A stretch of 64,000 nucleotides of DNA, taken from the NCBI RefSeq assembly GCF_001658005.1, contig NZ_CP015986.1, forward strand, positions 1,427,501 to 1,491,500, in the 5' to 3' direction. How positions within the stretch are numbered: position 1 is the stretch's first letter; every line of letters begins with the position of its first letter. Shown one piece after another: positions 9,145 through 19,320 of the stretch. The stretch comes from Sphingobium sp. EP60837 (GTDB taxonomy: Bacteria; Pseudomonadota; Alphaproteobacteria; Sphingomonadales; Sphingomonadaceae). A program made the translations under genes and the position numbers. The notes below the pieces were generated by a model, which worked only from the letters and a program-made list of their open reading frames with translations, did no database searches and was not told the origin of the DNA.

Positions 9145-10608
9145 TCAAATCAGCCGATCCGCCTCTAGCGCCGCGGCAAGCGAATCCCGCCCACGCGGCA
9201 TGCGGGCGTGCAGCCGGGCGTCGGCTTCCGCCAATCGCTCGACCCCCATCGTCAGCTGCTCCTCCGGCAAGGTGAAGGGCAGACGCAGGAACCGTTCGAA
9301 CGCGCCGCTGACGCCGAAGCGCGGCCCCGGCGCCACCCGTACCCCGTGACTTTCCGCGATCGCCGCCAGCGCGGTCGCTTCGGCGCGGGGCAATTCAGCC
9401 CAGAGCGAGAGACCACCGGCCGGCGATTCGACACGCCAGTGCGGCAGATGTTTTTCGATCTGGGCGATCAGATGATCGCGGCGGGCGCGCAACAGATCAG
9501 CACGAGGTCCTAGCCCCTCATCGCCGTCGATCAGCTGCGCAACGGCAAGCTGCTCGACCACCGGGCTGGCCATGTCCATCGTCGTGCGCAGCCGCCCTAG
9601 CGCTGCGATCGTCTGCGGATCGGCGCGGATCCAGCCGACGCGCAGCCCGCCCCAGAAGATCTTGCTCGCCGACCCCATGGTGATGACCTGGCGGCCGGAA
9701 GGATCATGGATCGCCACCGGCGGCGGCGCAGGGAAGTCGAGCCCCATCGCGACCATCGTCTCGTCGATGATCAGCGGCGTATGGCTGCGCGTTGCGGCGG
9801 CGACCAGCGCGCGCCGGGTCGCTGGATCCATGCTGCGGCCAGTGGGATTGTGGAAGTCGGCGATGACATAGGCAAAGCGCGGGCTGGTCTGGCGGAAGGC
9901 CGCCTCTATGGCGTCAATGTCCCACCCTTGCGCGGGGAGGCCGACGGGCACTGGCACGACATGGGCGCGCTGCAGCGCCTGGATGACATTATGATAGGTC
10001 GGATGGTCGATCACCGCCCGGTCACCCGGTCCGGTCAGCCATTGCAGCAGGAGAGCGAAACCCTGCTGCGCGCCGTTGGTGACGATGATCTGGTCGGGGC
10101 TGGTGGGACAGCCGCGCCGCTCGAACTGCGCAGCGATGGCGCGGCGCAGCGGCGGCAGTCCCAACGGATCATAGCCCAGCTCTCCCAGGAAAGCGGGCAG
10201 CGCCTCCACCGCCGCTTGGCAGGCGCGGCCAACGCCCGGTGCGGCTGGCAAGGCGGCATGGGTCCAGTTGAGGATATTGCCATGAGAAACCATGTCGATC
10301 TCAGGCGTCTCCAGCTCCACCCGGCCTGGTGGCAGACGAGTGACGCTACCGGAACCCTGACGGCTTTCCAAATAGCCTTCATCGCGCAGCCGATCGAAAG
10401 CGGCCGCGATGGTCGTGCGGCTGAGGCCCAGCGCAGCGGCCAACTCCCGCTCGCCGGGCAGCCGGACATTGAGGCCGACGCGCCCGTCCAGCACCAGCAT
10501 GCGCAACGCCTGGGCCAGCTGGCGATAAGCCGGCTCGGCGCTCTCCTCTACCCGCCAGGCGCCCAGCAGGCGAAGCAGCGAAGGAGGGCGAAGCGCGGAA
10601 GTGGACAT
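9145..10608 (-). CDS. MocR-type transcriptional regulator (GntR HTH fused to aminotransferase-like domain)
   Basis: 487 residues. Residues about 20-90 form a GntR winged helix (YRQLAQALRMLVLDGRV, then LPGERELAAALGLSRTTI). After a linker comes a fold-type I aminotransferase domain with the PLP lysine in GSASKIFWGGLRVGW (about residue 312). MocR regulators bind PLP and often DNA through this domain, and control B6, GABA or taurine genes; the arrangement resembles the YczR/PdxR branch. The usual adjacent target gene is not present: the divergent side holds no protein gene, only a candidate transcript ending in a terminator. Autoregulation through the upstream region is likely but inferred. Confidence 0.9.
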   Translation of the reverse strand: MSTSALRPPSLLRLLGAWRVEESAEPAYRQLAQALRMLVLDGRVGLNVRLPGERELAAALGLSRTTIAAAFDRLRDEGYLESRQGSGSVTRLPPGRVELETPEIDMVSHGNILNWTHAALPAAPGVGRACQAAVEALPAFLGELGYDPLGLPPLRRAIAAQFERRGCPTSPDQIIVTNGAQQGFALLLQWLTGPGDRAVIDHPTYHNVIQALQRAHVVPVPVGLPAQGWDIDAIEAAFRQTSPRFAYVIADFHNPTGRSMDPATRRALVAAATRSHTPLIIDETMVAMGLDFPAPPPVAIHDPSGRQVITMGSASKIFWGGLRVGWIRADPQTIAALGRLRTTMDMASPVVEQLAVAQLIDGDEGLGPRADLLRARRDHLIAQIEKHLPHWRVESPAGGLSLWAELPRAEATALAAIAESHGVRVAPGPRFGVSGAFERFLRLPFTLPEEQLTMGVERLAEADARLHARMPRGRDSLAAALEADRLI

Positions 10609-10643
10609 GACCAGTTCTTTTCAAGAGGAGAACGACAAGTCCA

Positions 10644-10665
10644 CCTATCGTCAAATGGATGTGTT
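10644..10665. promoter_or_regulatory. Possible operator upstream of the MocR gene
   Basis: In the region ahead of the regulator's start, TCCA and TGGA half-sites (minus strand TCCATTTGACGATAGGTGGA) form a short interrupted palindrome, and a TTGACG hexamer lies inside it. This is the place where a MocR protein would be expected to bind its own promoter. The motif is weak and the assignment is inference. Confidence 0.25.
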
Positions 10666-10711
10666 GTAAAAGGCCATTTTATTGCAAGCCAGCGGAAGAC
10701 CCTTGCCCCCT

Positions 10712-10750
10712 GACCGGCCAGCAGAGCCCGCTGGCCGGTCCTTTTCTTTT
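10712..10750 (+). terminator. Intrinsic terminator with no annotated gene upstream
   Basis: A perfect 11-bp stem (GACCGGCCAGC, 10712-10722, with 10730-10740) and a 7-base loop are followed by CTTTTCTTTT on the plus strand. The nearest genes upstream and downstream are both on the minus strand, where the hairpin lacks a T-run. It therefore fits a plus-strand transcript starting within about 100 bases, divergent from the MocR gene. Confidence 0.7.
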
Positions 10751-10751
10751 A

Positions 10752-11210
10752 TCAGCGACCGATCAGCCGCATCGAGGCGCTCGACACCCAACCGCTCAAG
10801 CAAGGCCCTTCATAGGACTGCTTACGTTCGGCTGGTTCCGACAAACCGCAATCTCTGGTGGTATCTTCCACGACCACGCCCAGCCATTTCTGGTCGAGGC
10901 TACGCGTGCAGACATAGGCCCGGCCACCTTCCGCCAGACGCGCAACTTCCTGCGCCTCGGCAAAGGGCGCGGCACGGATAGCGAGGCCGCGAGCGCCGAC
11001 GCGCACCGCCTGCCCCATCGCACCGCATGGGTCGAGCCGAGGGCCATCTTCCCCGATCGTCACCGGACGCCTGATCTTCGCTTCCAGCCGCGTCTCCGGC
11101 ATATCTTCACGGGGTGCGCCGGCGATAGAACTATTGGGCAAATCCTGCAGCACGTCGCTGCTGTCGGAGCAGGCGCCAAGCATGAGAAGAAAAGGAAGAA
11201 TGGCGCGCAT
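10752..11210 (-). CDS. Lipoprotein with SH3-like domain
   Basis: 152 residues. The N-terminus MRAILPFLLMLGAC has a lipobox (LGAC, lipidated Cys 14), so it is exported and anchored in a membrane. Residues about 65-148 look like a bacterial SH3-like domain (VRVGARGLAIRAAPFAEAQEVARL, then QKWLGVVVED and GWVSSASMRLIGR). Such domains commonly bind cell wall or protein partners. The gene stands alone; the ATG is followed directly by the signal sequence. Function beyond envelope localisation is not known. Confidence 0.75.
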   Translation of the reverse strand: MRAILPFLLMLGACSDSSDVLQDLPNSSIAGAPREDMPETRLEAKIRRPVTIGEDGPRLDPCGAMGQAVRVGARGLAIRAAPFAEAQEVARLAEGGRAYVCTRSLDQKWLGVVVEDTTRDCGLSEPAERKQSYEGPCLSGWVSSASMRLIGR

Positions 11211-11265
11211 TCCACGCTGATAAACCCCGGCGGGGACAAGCGGAAGATGCCATGTTTCGCTTTAG

Positions 11266-13803
<2,538 letters not shown>

Positions 13804-13810
13804 TTTTTCG

Positions 13811-13843
13811 GGTTGAAGCGGTTATTTGATAGCCGCTTCAACC
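13811..13843. terminator. Hairpin between convergent gyrB and TadG-like gene
   Basis: GGTTGAAGCGGTTA (13811-13824) pairs with 13830-13843 over 14 bp with one mismatch and a 5-base loop. There is no long T-run on either side. It overlaps the last codons of the TadG-like gene and probably ends both transcripts. Confidence 0.6.
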
Positions 13844-15157
13844 TATCAGCCGGACCGCAGTCAACGACCATTTGTTGTTCCCGCCGGGTAGATCGCACGT
13901 ATTAGTAATGGTCGCATTGCCACTAAAGGAGAGGCGCAGCGCGACCATCTGAAAACAGTTTAGTGACATGCCTGACGTGCCGTTGAATGTCAGCGTATCG
14001 TTGGGGAAATAGAAGGCTCCGCTCAGCGTCGAGTTTGAATTTCCATTGATCTGACAGCATTGATTGCTCGCTGCCGCCCTACTGTCCCGGTATATGGTGA
14101 TGCCATTATAGGTGCCACTGGTCGATTGAGTAAGATCAACCTCCGCGCCTCCATTGATGTCCATAGTTGCGAAGCTGTTCGCGTTGTTTGGCGTAGTGCT
14201 GGTGAGCACAAACGTACAACCCGAACAAGTGAGATGACCCTGAGCTCCTACCTGCAGACCGGCATTGTTGGCGCCATTAGCTAAATAGTAGGTTCCAGAC
14301 GACAGTGTGAGGTTGCCCTGAACGTTGATGGTTCCATAACAGCCCGGCGGATGAGTAGATCCGTCGTCGGTCGTTCCAGACGGAACGTCGATAACTTTCC
14401 AAGTATTGTTATTGATTTTGCACGCGCCGTTCGAAACATCGCTGGTGCTGGGATCATAATTGTTGCCTGCTAGCGGGTCGGTCAATGCGGCGTGATTGGG
14501 CATTAGCAATGTGCCGCTTGCATATGCTGTCGATGAAGGAATCCCCCCCATGGCGACGATCGGCGACACCCTCACCGTAGGCTGACCGTTCACATTCACG
14601 GCGTTCGTGGCGATCGAGTTGGTCCCTGCGCCGCACCCCAGATCTAAGGTCGAATTGCCCGCGAAAGTAATGCCGGTGTTGTTGCCGCTTTCCTTGGCAA
14701 AGAAGCAGACCTTTCCATCGGAAACCACCGCAGCTCGCGCTTCGGCGGCTACATCGGATGTAGAGCGGCCGAACAATGCCATGAGGGGGGTCGGCTGAGT
14801 GCTGACAAGGCGCACATACATCGCTGATGCGTAGGTAGTGCTGCCGCTCGTATAGGCCCCGGGCGTGATCGTGGCGGTTGCGCTCGGAACAAGGGGGTTC
14901 TGCGTCAGCGCTTTGTTCGCCTGTGCAGTGGCGGTGCTATTTGTCTGGTCCTGATAGAGCGAATAGGCTCCGGCCATCGCCGCAGAGTCAGCCTCCCGCT
15001 GCAATTCCCGCTTCACATGCGCCAGCTGCATCGTGTGGACCCCGAGACCCGCTGCGCCGATTGCGACAGGCAGCGCCAGGGCAGTCAGCATGAGCGCATT
15101 GCCCCGCGCGTCGGACCAGAGCGTGCGAAGACCGGCAAGGCGGTTGAGGAATGGCAT
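13838..15157 (-). CDS. TadG-like Flp pilus assembly protein
   Basis: 439 residues. The N-terminal 60 residues are the TadE/G-like module: a short cytoplasmic stretch, a membrane helix (about residues 20-42, LMLTALALPVAIGAAGLGVH) and the QREADSAAMAGA segment. The remainder is exported, rich in Asn, Thr, Ser and Gly, with repeating short strands (NLTLSSGTYYLANGANN, GCTFVLTSTTPNN) like a beta-helix, and has paired cysteines. TadG-type proteins are minor pilin-like components of Tad/Flp systems. No Tad ATPase or secretin gene is in the window. It lies 15 bases after two TadE-like genes on the same strand. Confidence 0.75.
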   Translation of the reverse strand: MPFLNRLAGLRTLWSDARGNALMLTALALPVAIGAAGLGVHTMQLAHVKRELQREADSAAMAGAYSLYQDQTNSTATAQANKALTQNPLVPSATATITPGAYTSGSTTYASAMYVRLVSTQPTPLMALFGRSTSDVAAEARAAVVSDGKVCFFAKESGNNTGITFAGNSTLDLGCGAGTNSIATNAVNVNGQPTVRVSPIVAMGGIPSSTAYASGTLLMPNHAALTDPLAGNNYDPSTSDVSNGACKINNNTWKVIDVPSGTTDDGSTHPPGCYGTINVQGNLTLSSGTYYLANGANNAGLQVGAQGHLTCSGCTFVLTSTTPNNANSFATMDINGGAEVDLTQSTSGTYNGITIYRDSRAAASNQCCQINGNSNSTLSGAFYFPNDTLTFNGTSGMSLNCFQMVALRLSFSGNATITNTCDLPGGNNKWSLTAVRLIG

Positions 15158-15172
15158 GGTCAGGTCCTCGGC

Positions 15173-15574
15173 TTAGCTGATGACATAGGCTCTGCGCGTT
15201 TCCGACAGCGCGATGGTCTTGCTGCCGAGCACATAATTTATCGTCAGATTATAGCCCATCGTGATGGTGACGTAGCTCGGCGTTCCGCTTGTGAAGGTGA
15301 CGGTCGGCGCGACGATGTTCGCCGGTTCCATCCCGAATCGCTTGGCCGCTATTCTCGCCTGAATGTCGGCCTCGCTGGGCTTGGGCCATGTGGTCGCATA
15401 TCGCGCCGCGTCTTCGACGGTGCTCCGCAGTCCCGCCTGCGCGTAAAAGAGGACGCCCAGCGCCGGGATAGCGATCAGCATGCCGAGCAGGACCGGCGCG
15501 ACGAGCGCGAATTCGAGCACGCCGACACCACGGCAGTCCAGCGCGAGCTTGCAGAGGAGGCGCAAGAACCTCAT
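15173..15574 (-). CDS. TadE-like pseudopilin
   Basis: 133 residues. The TadE signature is near the N-terminus: GVGVLEFALVAPVLLGMLIA, where the Glu of LEFALVAP marks the prepilin-like helix. The rest is a small extracytoplasmic domain (AGLRSTVEDAARYATTW onward). TadE proteins are processed like prepilins and are needed for Flp pilus assembly. Its ATG shares four bases (ATGA) with the stop of the upstream TadE-like gene, so the two are coupled. The prefix MRFLRLLCKLALDCR is a short basic leader. Confidence 0.8.
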   Translation of the reverse strand: MRFLRLLCKLALDCRGVGVLEFALVAPVLLGMLIAIPALGVLFYAQAGLRSTVEDAARYATTWPKPSEADIQARIAAKRFGMEPANIVAPTVTFTSGTPSYVTITMGYNLTINYVLGSKTIALSETRRAYVIS

Positions 15575-16116
15575 TGTATCCTCAGCACTCCGGTCACGGA
15601 AATGGGCACCACTCCGTTAGAATTACCCAGCGCTCGCGTCAGGGGGCTGAGCGCAAAGGACGGCGTGAAGGTCGTTGAAATCTGAATCTGCGTGTAGCGC
15701 GCCGTTTCACCCGAAGCGCATGTGCTGCTCCAGCTAGTCGCAGTTCCGCCGCATTCCAGTGTCTGGGTGACAGTTACCCCCGCCGCATCGACATTCGCCT
15801 GGGCCGCCGCCTGCGCCTGTATATCGCTTACGGCGATATCCTTGCCCCCCATCCACGACATTTCCAGGCCGCGATTTACAGCCTGTTGTATTTTCATTTT
15901 GGCAGCGCCGTAGCGGGCGATATCAACCGTACCCATGATGGTGAGGGCAAGAAACGGCGCGACCATTGCCGTTTCGACCAGAGCAACGCCGTTGGCATCG
16001 CTGAACAGCGCGGCAAAAAGCCTGCGAGGGGATAATGCTGTGTCGCCAGCGCGTTGAAAACGCCGCCGGCTCCCCAGCTGGGGCCGCAGCAATCGGCCTG
16101 AAATGGCATGCAGCAT
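15571..16116 (-). CDS. TadE/TadG-like pseudopilin, first gene of the cluster
   Basis: 181 residues from ATG 16116, which has GGTGGA seven bases upstream; a GTG at 16134 would add six residues. After a basic leader, DANGVALVETAMVAPFLALTIMGTVDIARY is the TadE module with the helix Glu, followed by an exported domain with a Cys pair (LECGGTATSWSSTCASGET). It overlaps the next TadE-like gene by four bases. Upstream lies an A+T-rich region with a perfect TTAA-N7-TTAAC site, suggesting CtrA control of the three-gene unit. Confidence 0.75.
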   Translation of the reverse strand: MLHAISGRLLRPQLGSRRRFQRAGDTALSPRRLFAALFSDANGVALVETAMVAPFLALTIMGTVDIARYGAAKMKIQQAVNRGLEMSWMGGKDIAVSDIQAQAAAQANVDAAGVTVTQTLECGGTATSWSSTCASGETARYTQIQISTTFTPSFALSPLTRALGNSNGVVPISVTGVLRIQ

Positions 16117-16182
16117 GAAAAATCCACCAAACACAGAGGATTTTCTACTCGCGCATGCTGTGCATTTGCTTAAATAGCGTGG

Positions 16183-16197
16183 TTAATTACGAATTAA
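16183..16197. promoter_or_regulatory. CtrA-type binding site (TTAA-N7-TTAA)
   Basis: TTAATTACGAATTAA on the plus strand reads TTAATTCGTAATTAAC on the minus strand, an exact match to the alphaproteobacterial CtrA consensus TTAA-N7-TTAAC. It lies about 67 bases upstream of the first TadE-like start (16116) and about the same distance from the divergent lipoprotein gene at 16264. CtrA controls pilus and motility genes in several alphaproteobacteria, which fits the Tad-like genes. Confidence 0.6.
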
Positions 16198-16263
16198 GAC
16201 CTACGCTAACAGTCCATATATACCCAACGATATATTTATAAACTGCTAAAAGGGAGGCGAAGT

Positions 16264-16755
16264 ATGAAAGCATGGCTGTTTATTACGGGCATGCTGCTTT
16301 TAACCGGGTGCGGCCGTAAAGAAACGATGGCGGACCTAAGCACTAATGATGCGCCGATTGCTCAAACCGTGATCGCCGCCCAACCATCTGTGCCACAGGT
16401 CGCTATGTCTTCTACGCCTCGCGAATCGGCTTCGCCCGCGCCAACTCCCGTCGATACGACTCCACTCAGCAACGAGACTCGCTATCGCGCGCTGGGTACG
16501 GAGCCCTTCTGGGCCGTAACGGTCAAGGGATCGACGGCCACGCTGGAGCGCCCCGACAAGTCACCTGCGCATTACCCCATCACCCGCGCGGACGACGGCC
16601 GTACGGTTCGTTACATCGGCGACGGCTTTTCCATAATCGTCACGGAAGGCCCCTGCAGCGACGGCATGAGTGACGCCCATTGGGCCGACCGCGTCGCAGT
16701 GTCTTTCGGCGAAGGAACATTGAAAGGGTGCGGCGGCGTCCGCGAGGATTTCTAG
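16264..16755 (+). CDS. Lipoprotein with C-terminal COG3650-like domain
   Basis: 163 residues. The N-terminus MKAWLFITGMLLLTGC has a lipobox (LTGC, Cys 16). A Pro/Ser/Thr-rich linker follows (about residues 40-75). The C-terminal domain starts RALGTEPFWAVTVKGSTATL and ends with CSDGMSDAHWADRVAVSF and KGCGG, a pattern seen in small envelope proteins of the COG3650 group, whose function is not established. AGGGAGG gives a strong ribosome-binding site 6 bases before the ATG. The stop overlaps the convergent helicase stop in the palindrome CTAG. Confidence 0.7.
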   Translation: MKAWLFITGMLLLTGCGRKETMADLSTNDAPIAQTVIAAQPSVPQVAMSSTPRESASPAPTPVDTTPLSNETRYRALGTEPFWAVTVKGSTATLERPDKSPAHYPITRADDGRTVRYIGDGFSIIVTEGPCSDGMSDAHWADRVAVSFGEGTLKGCGGVREDF

Positions 16756-19163
16756 TCCGTCCGCATCGCTTCGGCCACCAGCGCTTCCGCTTCGATCAGC
16801 AAGGCATCTTCCGCCGCCGTCTGCGCCACCTGTTCGCGGCCGATCAGGATCAATACGGGTACGGCCAAAGGACTCACCCGGTCGAGATCGATATGCAGCA
16901 TCGTCGCCGACGCGCGGTCGATCAGGTCGCCCAGCCGCCCCACATCCGTCATCCGTGCCCGGGCATCGGCCCAGGCAGCCTTTATCAGCAGATGATCGGG
17001 CTGATATTTGCGCAGTACCTCATAGATGAGGTCGGTCGAGAAAGTGACCTGCCGTCCCGTCTTGCGCTTGCCGGGATGTTGCCGCTCGATCAGTCCCGCG
17101 ATCACTGCAACATCGCGGAAGGCCCGCTTGAGCAAGCTGGATTGCTCCACCCATTCGACAAATTCATGATCCAGAATGTCGGCCGAAAACAGGCTTTGCG
17201 GATCCGTCACGGGCTTCAACCCATAGACGGCCAGCGCATAGTCATTCGAAACAAAGCCAAGCGGCATCAGCCCCTGCGCGTCCATACGTCGGGTCAGCAG
17301 CATGCCCAGCGACTGGTGCGCGTTCCACCCTTCGAAACTGTAGCAGACCAGATAATGGCGCCCCTCATGCGGGAATGTCTCGATCAGCAGCTGCCCCGGC
17401 TCGGGCAAGGCGGACCTGTATTTCTGCACTTCCAGCCAATCGCGGACATCGTCCGGGAAGCGGCGCCATTCCTCCGGCTCCGCTAGGAAATGACGGACCC
17501 GGTCGGCAAGCCGCGTGGACATGGCCATGCGGGTGCCGCCCCAAGTGGGGATTCGCGCCTGTTTCGATGTGGCGCGCACGACAAGGTCGGTCAGGTCCAT
17601 GCGCACCACCTCCAGGGCAGTGCCGGAGAAGAAGAAGCTGTCGCCCGGACGCAATGTCGCGGCGAACCCCTCCTCCACCGTGCCGAGCTTGCGGCCATTG
17701 GGGAAGCGCACGTCGAGGACGGGTTGATCGACGATGATGCCCGCATTCAACCGATGCTGCTGGATGAAGCGCGGATGCGAGACGCGCCATAGCCCGTCGG
17801 CCTCACGCATCAGCCGCTTGAAACGATCATAGGCCCGCAGCGCGTAGCCGCCCCCCTCTATGAAGTGAAGGACGTTGGCGAACCCCTCGTCGGTCAGCGC
17901 GCTATAGGGCGTTGCGGAACGTATCTCCGACAGCAGCTCCTCTTCACGAAAGGGCGCGGCGCAGGCCAGCGCCATGACATGCTGGGCCAGGACATCCAGG
18001 CTGCCGGGGCGGAAGTCGTCCGCGTCGCGCTCCCCCTCCTCCACCGCATCGAGCGCGGCACGGGCTTCAAGATATTCAAAGCGGTTGCCGGGGATCAGAA
18101 TGGCTTCGCTGGGGCAATCCAGCCGGTGATTAGCGCGGCCGATTCGCTGGAGCAGGCGGGAGGACCCCTTGGGCGCGCCCATCTGAATCACGCAATCGAC
18201 ATTGCCCCAATCGACACCCAGGTCGAGGCTGGCGGTTGCGACGAGCGCGCGCAGCTTCCCCGCCGCCATTGCGCTCTCGACCTTCCGCCGCGCTTCGACC
18301 GACAGGCTGCCATGATGGATGGCGATAGGAAGGTTCGCCTCATTCACCGTCCACAGTTCCTGGAAGATGAGTTCGGCAAGCCCGCGCGTGTTGCAGAAAA
18401 CCAGCGTCGTCTGCCGCCGCTCGATTTCCGCCATCACCTGTTTCGCGGCATATTTGCCCGAGTGGCCCGACCAGGGAATACGCCCCTCGGGAATGAATAT
18501 GGCGACGTTGGGATCGGCCCCCTGCTCCCCGATGACCGGCGTCACGCTGTTGATGTCTCCATCGGGCGCAAGCCAGGCGCGGTAGGCATCCACATCCGCG
18601 ACCGTCGCCGACAGCGCCACGCGGCGCAAGTCCGGGTTGATCCTCTGCAACCGCGCAAGCGACAGGCTGAGCAGGTCGCCGCGCTTCTGCGTCGCGAAGG
18701 CGTGAACCTCGTCGATGATCACGGTCTGCAGTTGTGCGAACATCAGGAAGCTGTCCGGATAGCTCAGGAGCAGCGAAAGCGATTCGGGCGTGGTCAGCAA
18801 TATCTGCGGCGGCCGCGCCCGCTGCCGCGCCTTGCGATCGGATGGCGTGTCGCCTGTCCGGGTTTCCACCCGGATCGGCAGGTCCATTTCCTCGATCGGC
18901 GTCAGCAGATTGCGGCGCACGTCCACCGCCAGCGCCTTTAGCGGCGAGACATAGAGGGTATGAAGCCCCTCACCGGGACTGTCGATCAGATCGACGAGCG
19001 TCGGCAGGAAGCCCGCCAGCGTCTTGCCCGCCCCCGTGGGCGCCACAAGCAGCGCATGATCCCCGACGCGCGCGGCGGCGAGCATGTCCATCTGGTGACG
19101 GCGCGGCGTCCAGCCGCGAGAGGTGAACCATTGCTCCAGCGGTTCAGGTAGGGCTTGGCTCAT
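16752..19163 (-). CDS. Ligase-associated DNA damage response DEXH-box helicase (Lhr family)
   Basis: 803 residues from ATG 19163. Helicase domain 1 has the Walker A motif APTGAGKT (residues 41-48), SPLKALAVD (motif Ia) and DEVH (residues 151-154); domain 2 has VFCNTRGLAE and QRIGRANHRLD (motif VI). The C-terminal part is the Lhr-type winged-helix and core region. This subfamily is usually linked to an ATP-dependent DNA ligase, an exonuclease and PdeM; here PdeM lies 35 kb away (54341-55000) and no ligase is in the window. The longer upstream frame is not used, since it would have no homology and cross the divergent gene's promoter. Confidence 0.9.
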   Translation of the reverse strand: MSQALPEPLEQWFTSRGWTPRRHQMDMLAAARVGDHALLVAPTGAGKTLAGFLPTLVDLIDSPGEGLHTLYVSPLKALAVDVRRNLLTPIEEMDLPIRVETRTGDTPSDRKARQRARPPQILLTTPESLSLLLSYPDSFLMFAQLQTVIIDEVHAFATQKRGDLLSLSLARLQRINPDLRRVALSATVADVDAYRAWLAPDGDINSVTPVIGEQGADPNVAIFIPEGRIPWSGHSGKYAAKQVMAEIERRQTTLVFCNTRGLAELIFQELWTVNEANLPIAIHHGSLSVEARRKVESAMAAGKLRALVATASLDLGVDWGNVDCVIQMGAPKGSSRLLQRIGRANHRLDCPSEAILIPGNRFEYLEARAALDAVEEGERDADDFRPGSLDVLAQHVMALACAAPFREEELLSEIRSATPYSALTDEGFANVLHFIEGGGYALRAYDRFKRLMREADGLWRVSHPRFIQQHRLNAGIIVDQPVLDVRFPNGRKLGTVEEGFAATLRPGDSFFFSGTALEVVRMDLTDLVVRATSKQARIPTWGGTRMAMSTRLADRVRHFLAEPEEWRRFPDDVRDWLEVQKYRSALPEPGQLLIETFPHEGRHYLVCYSFEGWNAHQSLGMLLTRRMDAQGLMPLGFVSNDYALAVYGLKPVTDPQSLFSADILDHEFVEWVEQSSLLKRAFRDVAVIAGLIERQHPGKRKTGRQVTFSTDLIYEVLRKYQPDHLLIKAAWADARARMTDVGRLGDLIDRASATMLHIDLDRVSPLAVPVLILIGREQVAQTAAEDALLIEAEALVAEAMRTD

Positions 19164-19320
19164 GAACGGGATGTAGGGTGCCGGGCAAGCGCTGTCACGG
19201 GCCGGGCGAGCGATCCATTCTGTCGAGCGCCGCCATGCGGTTGTGGCCCTTTGCCCTGCCAAGGCGTTACACTGCAATCGATGCGGCGCAGCAGAATGCC
19301 GCCCAAGCAGGAGAAATACG

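Noticed and set aside
10607..10669. 20-codon frame on the plus strand overlapping the MocR start
   Set aside because: No ribosome-binding site at a useful distance and no conservation evidence; kept only as part of the candidate small-RNA finding.
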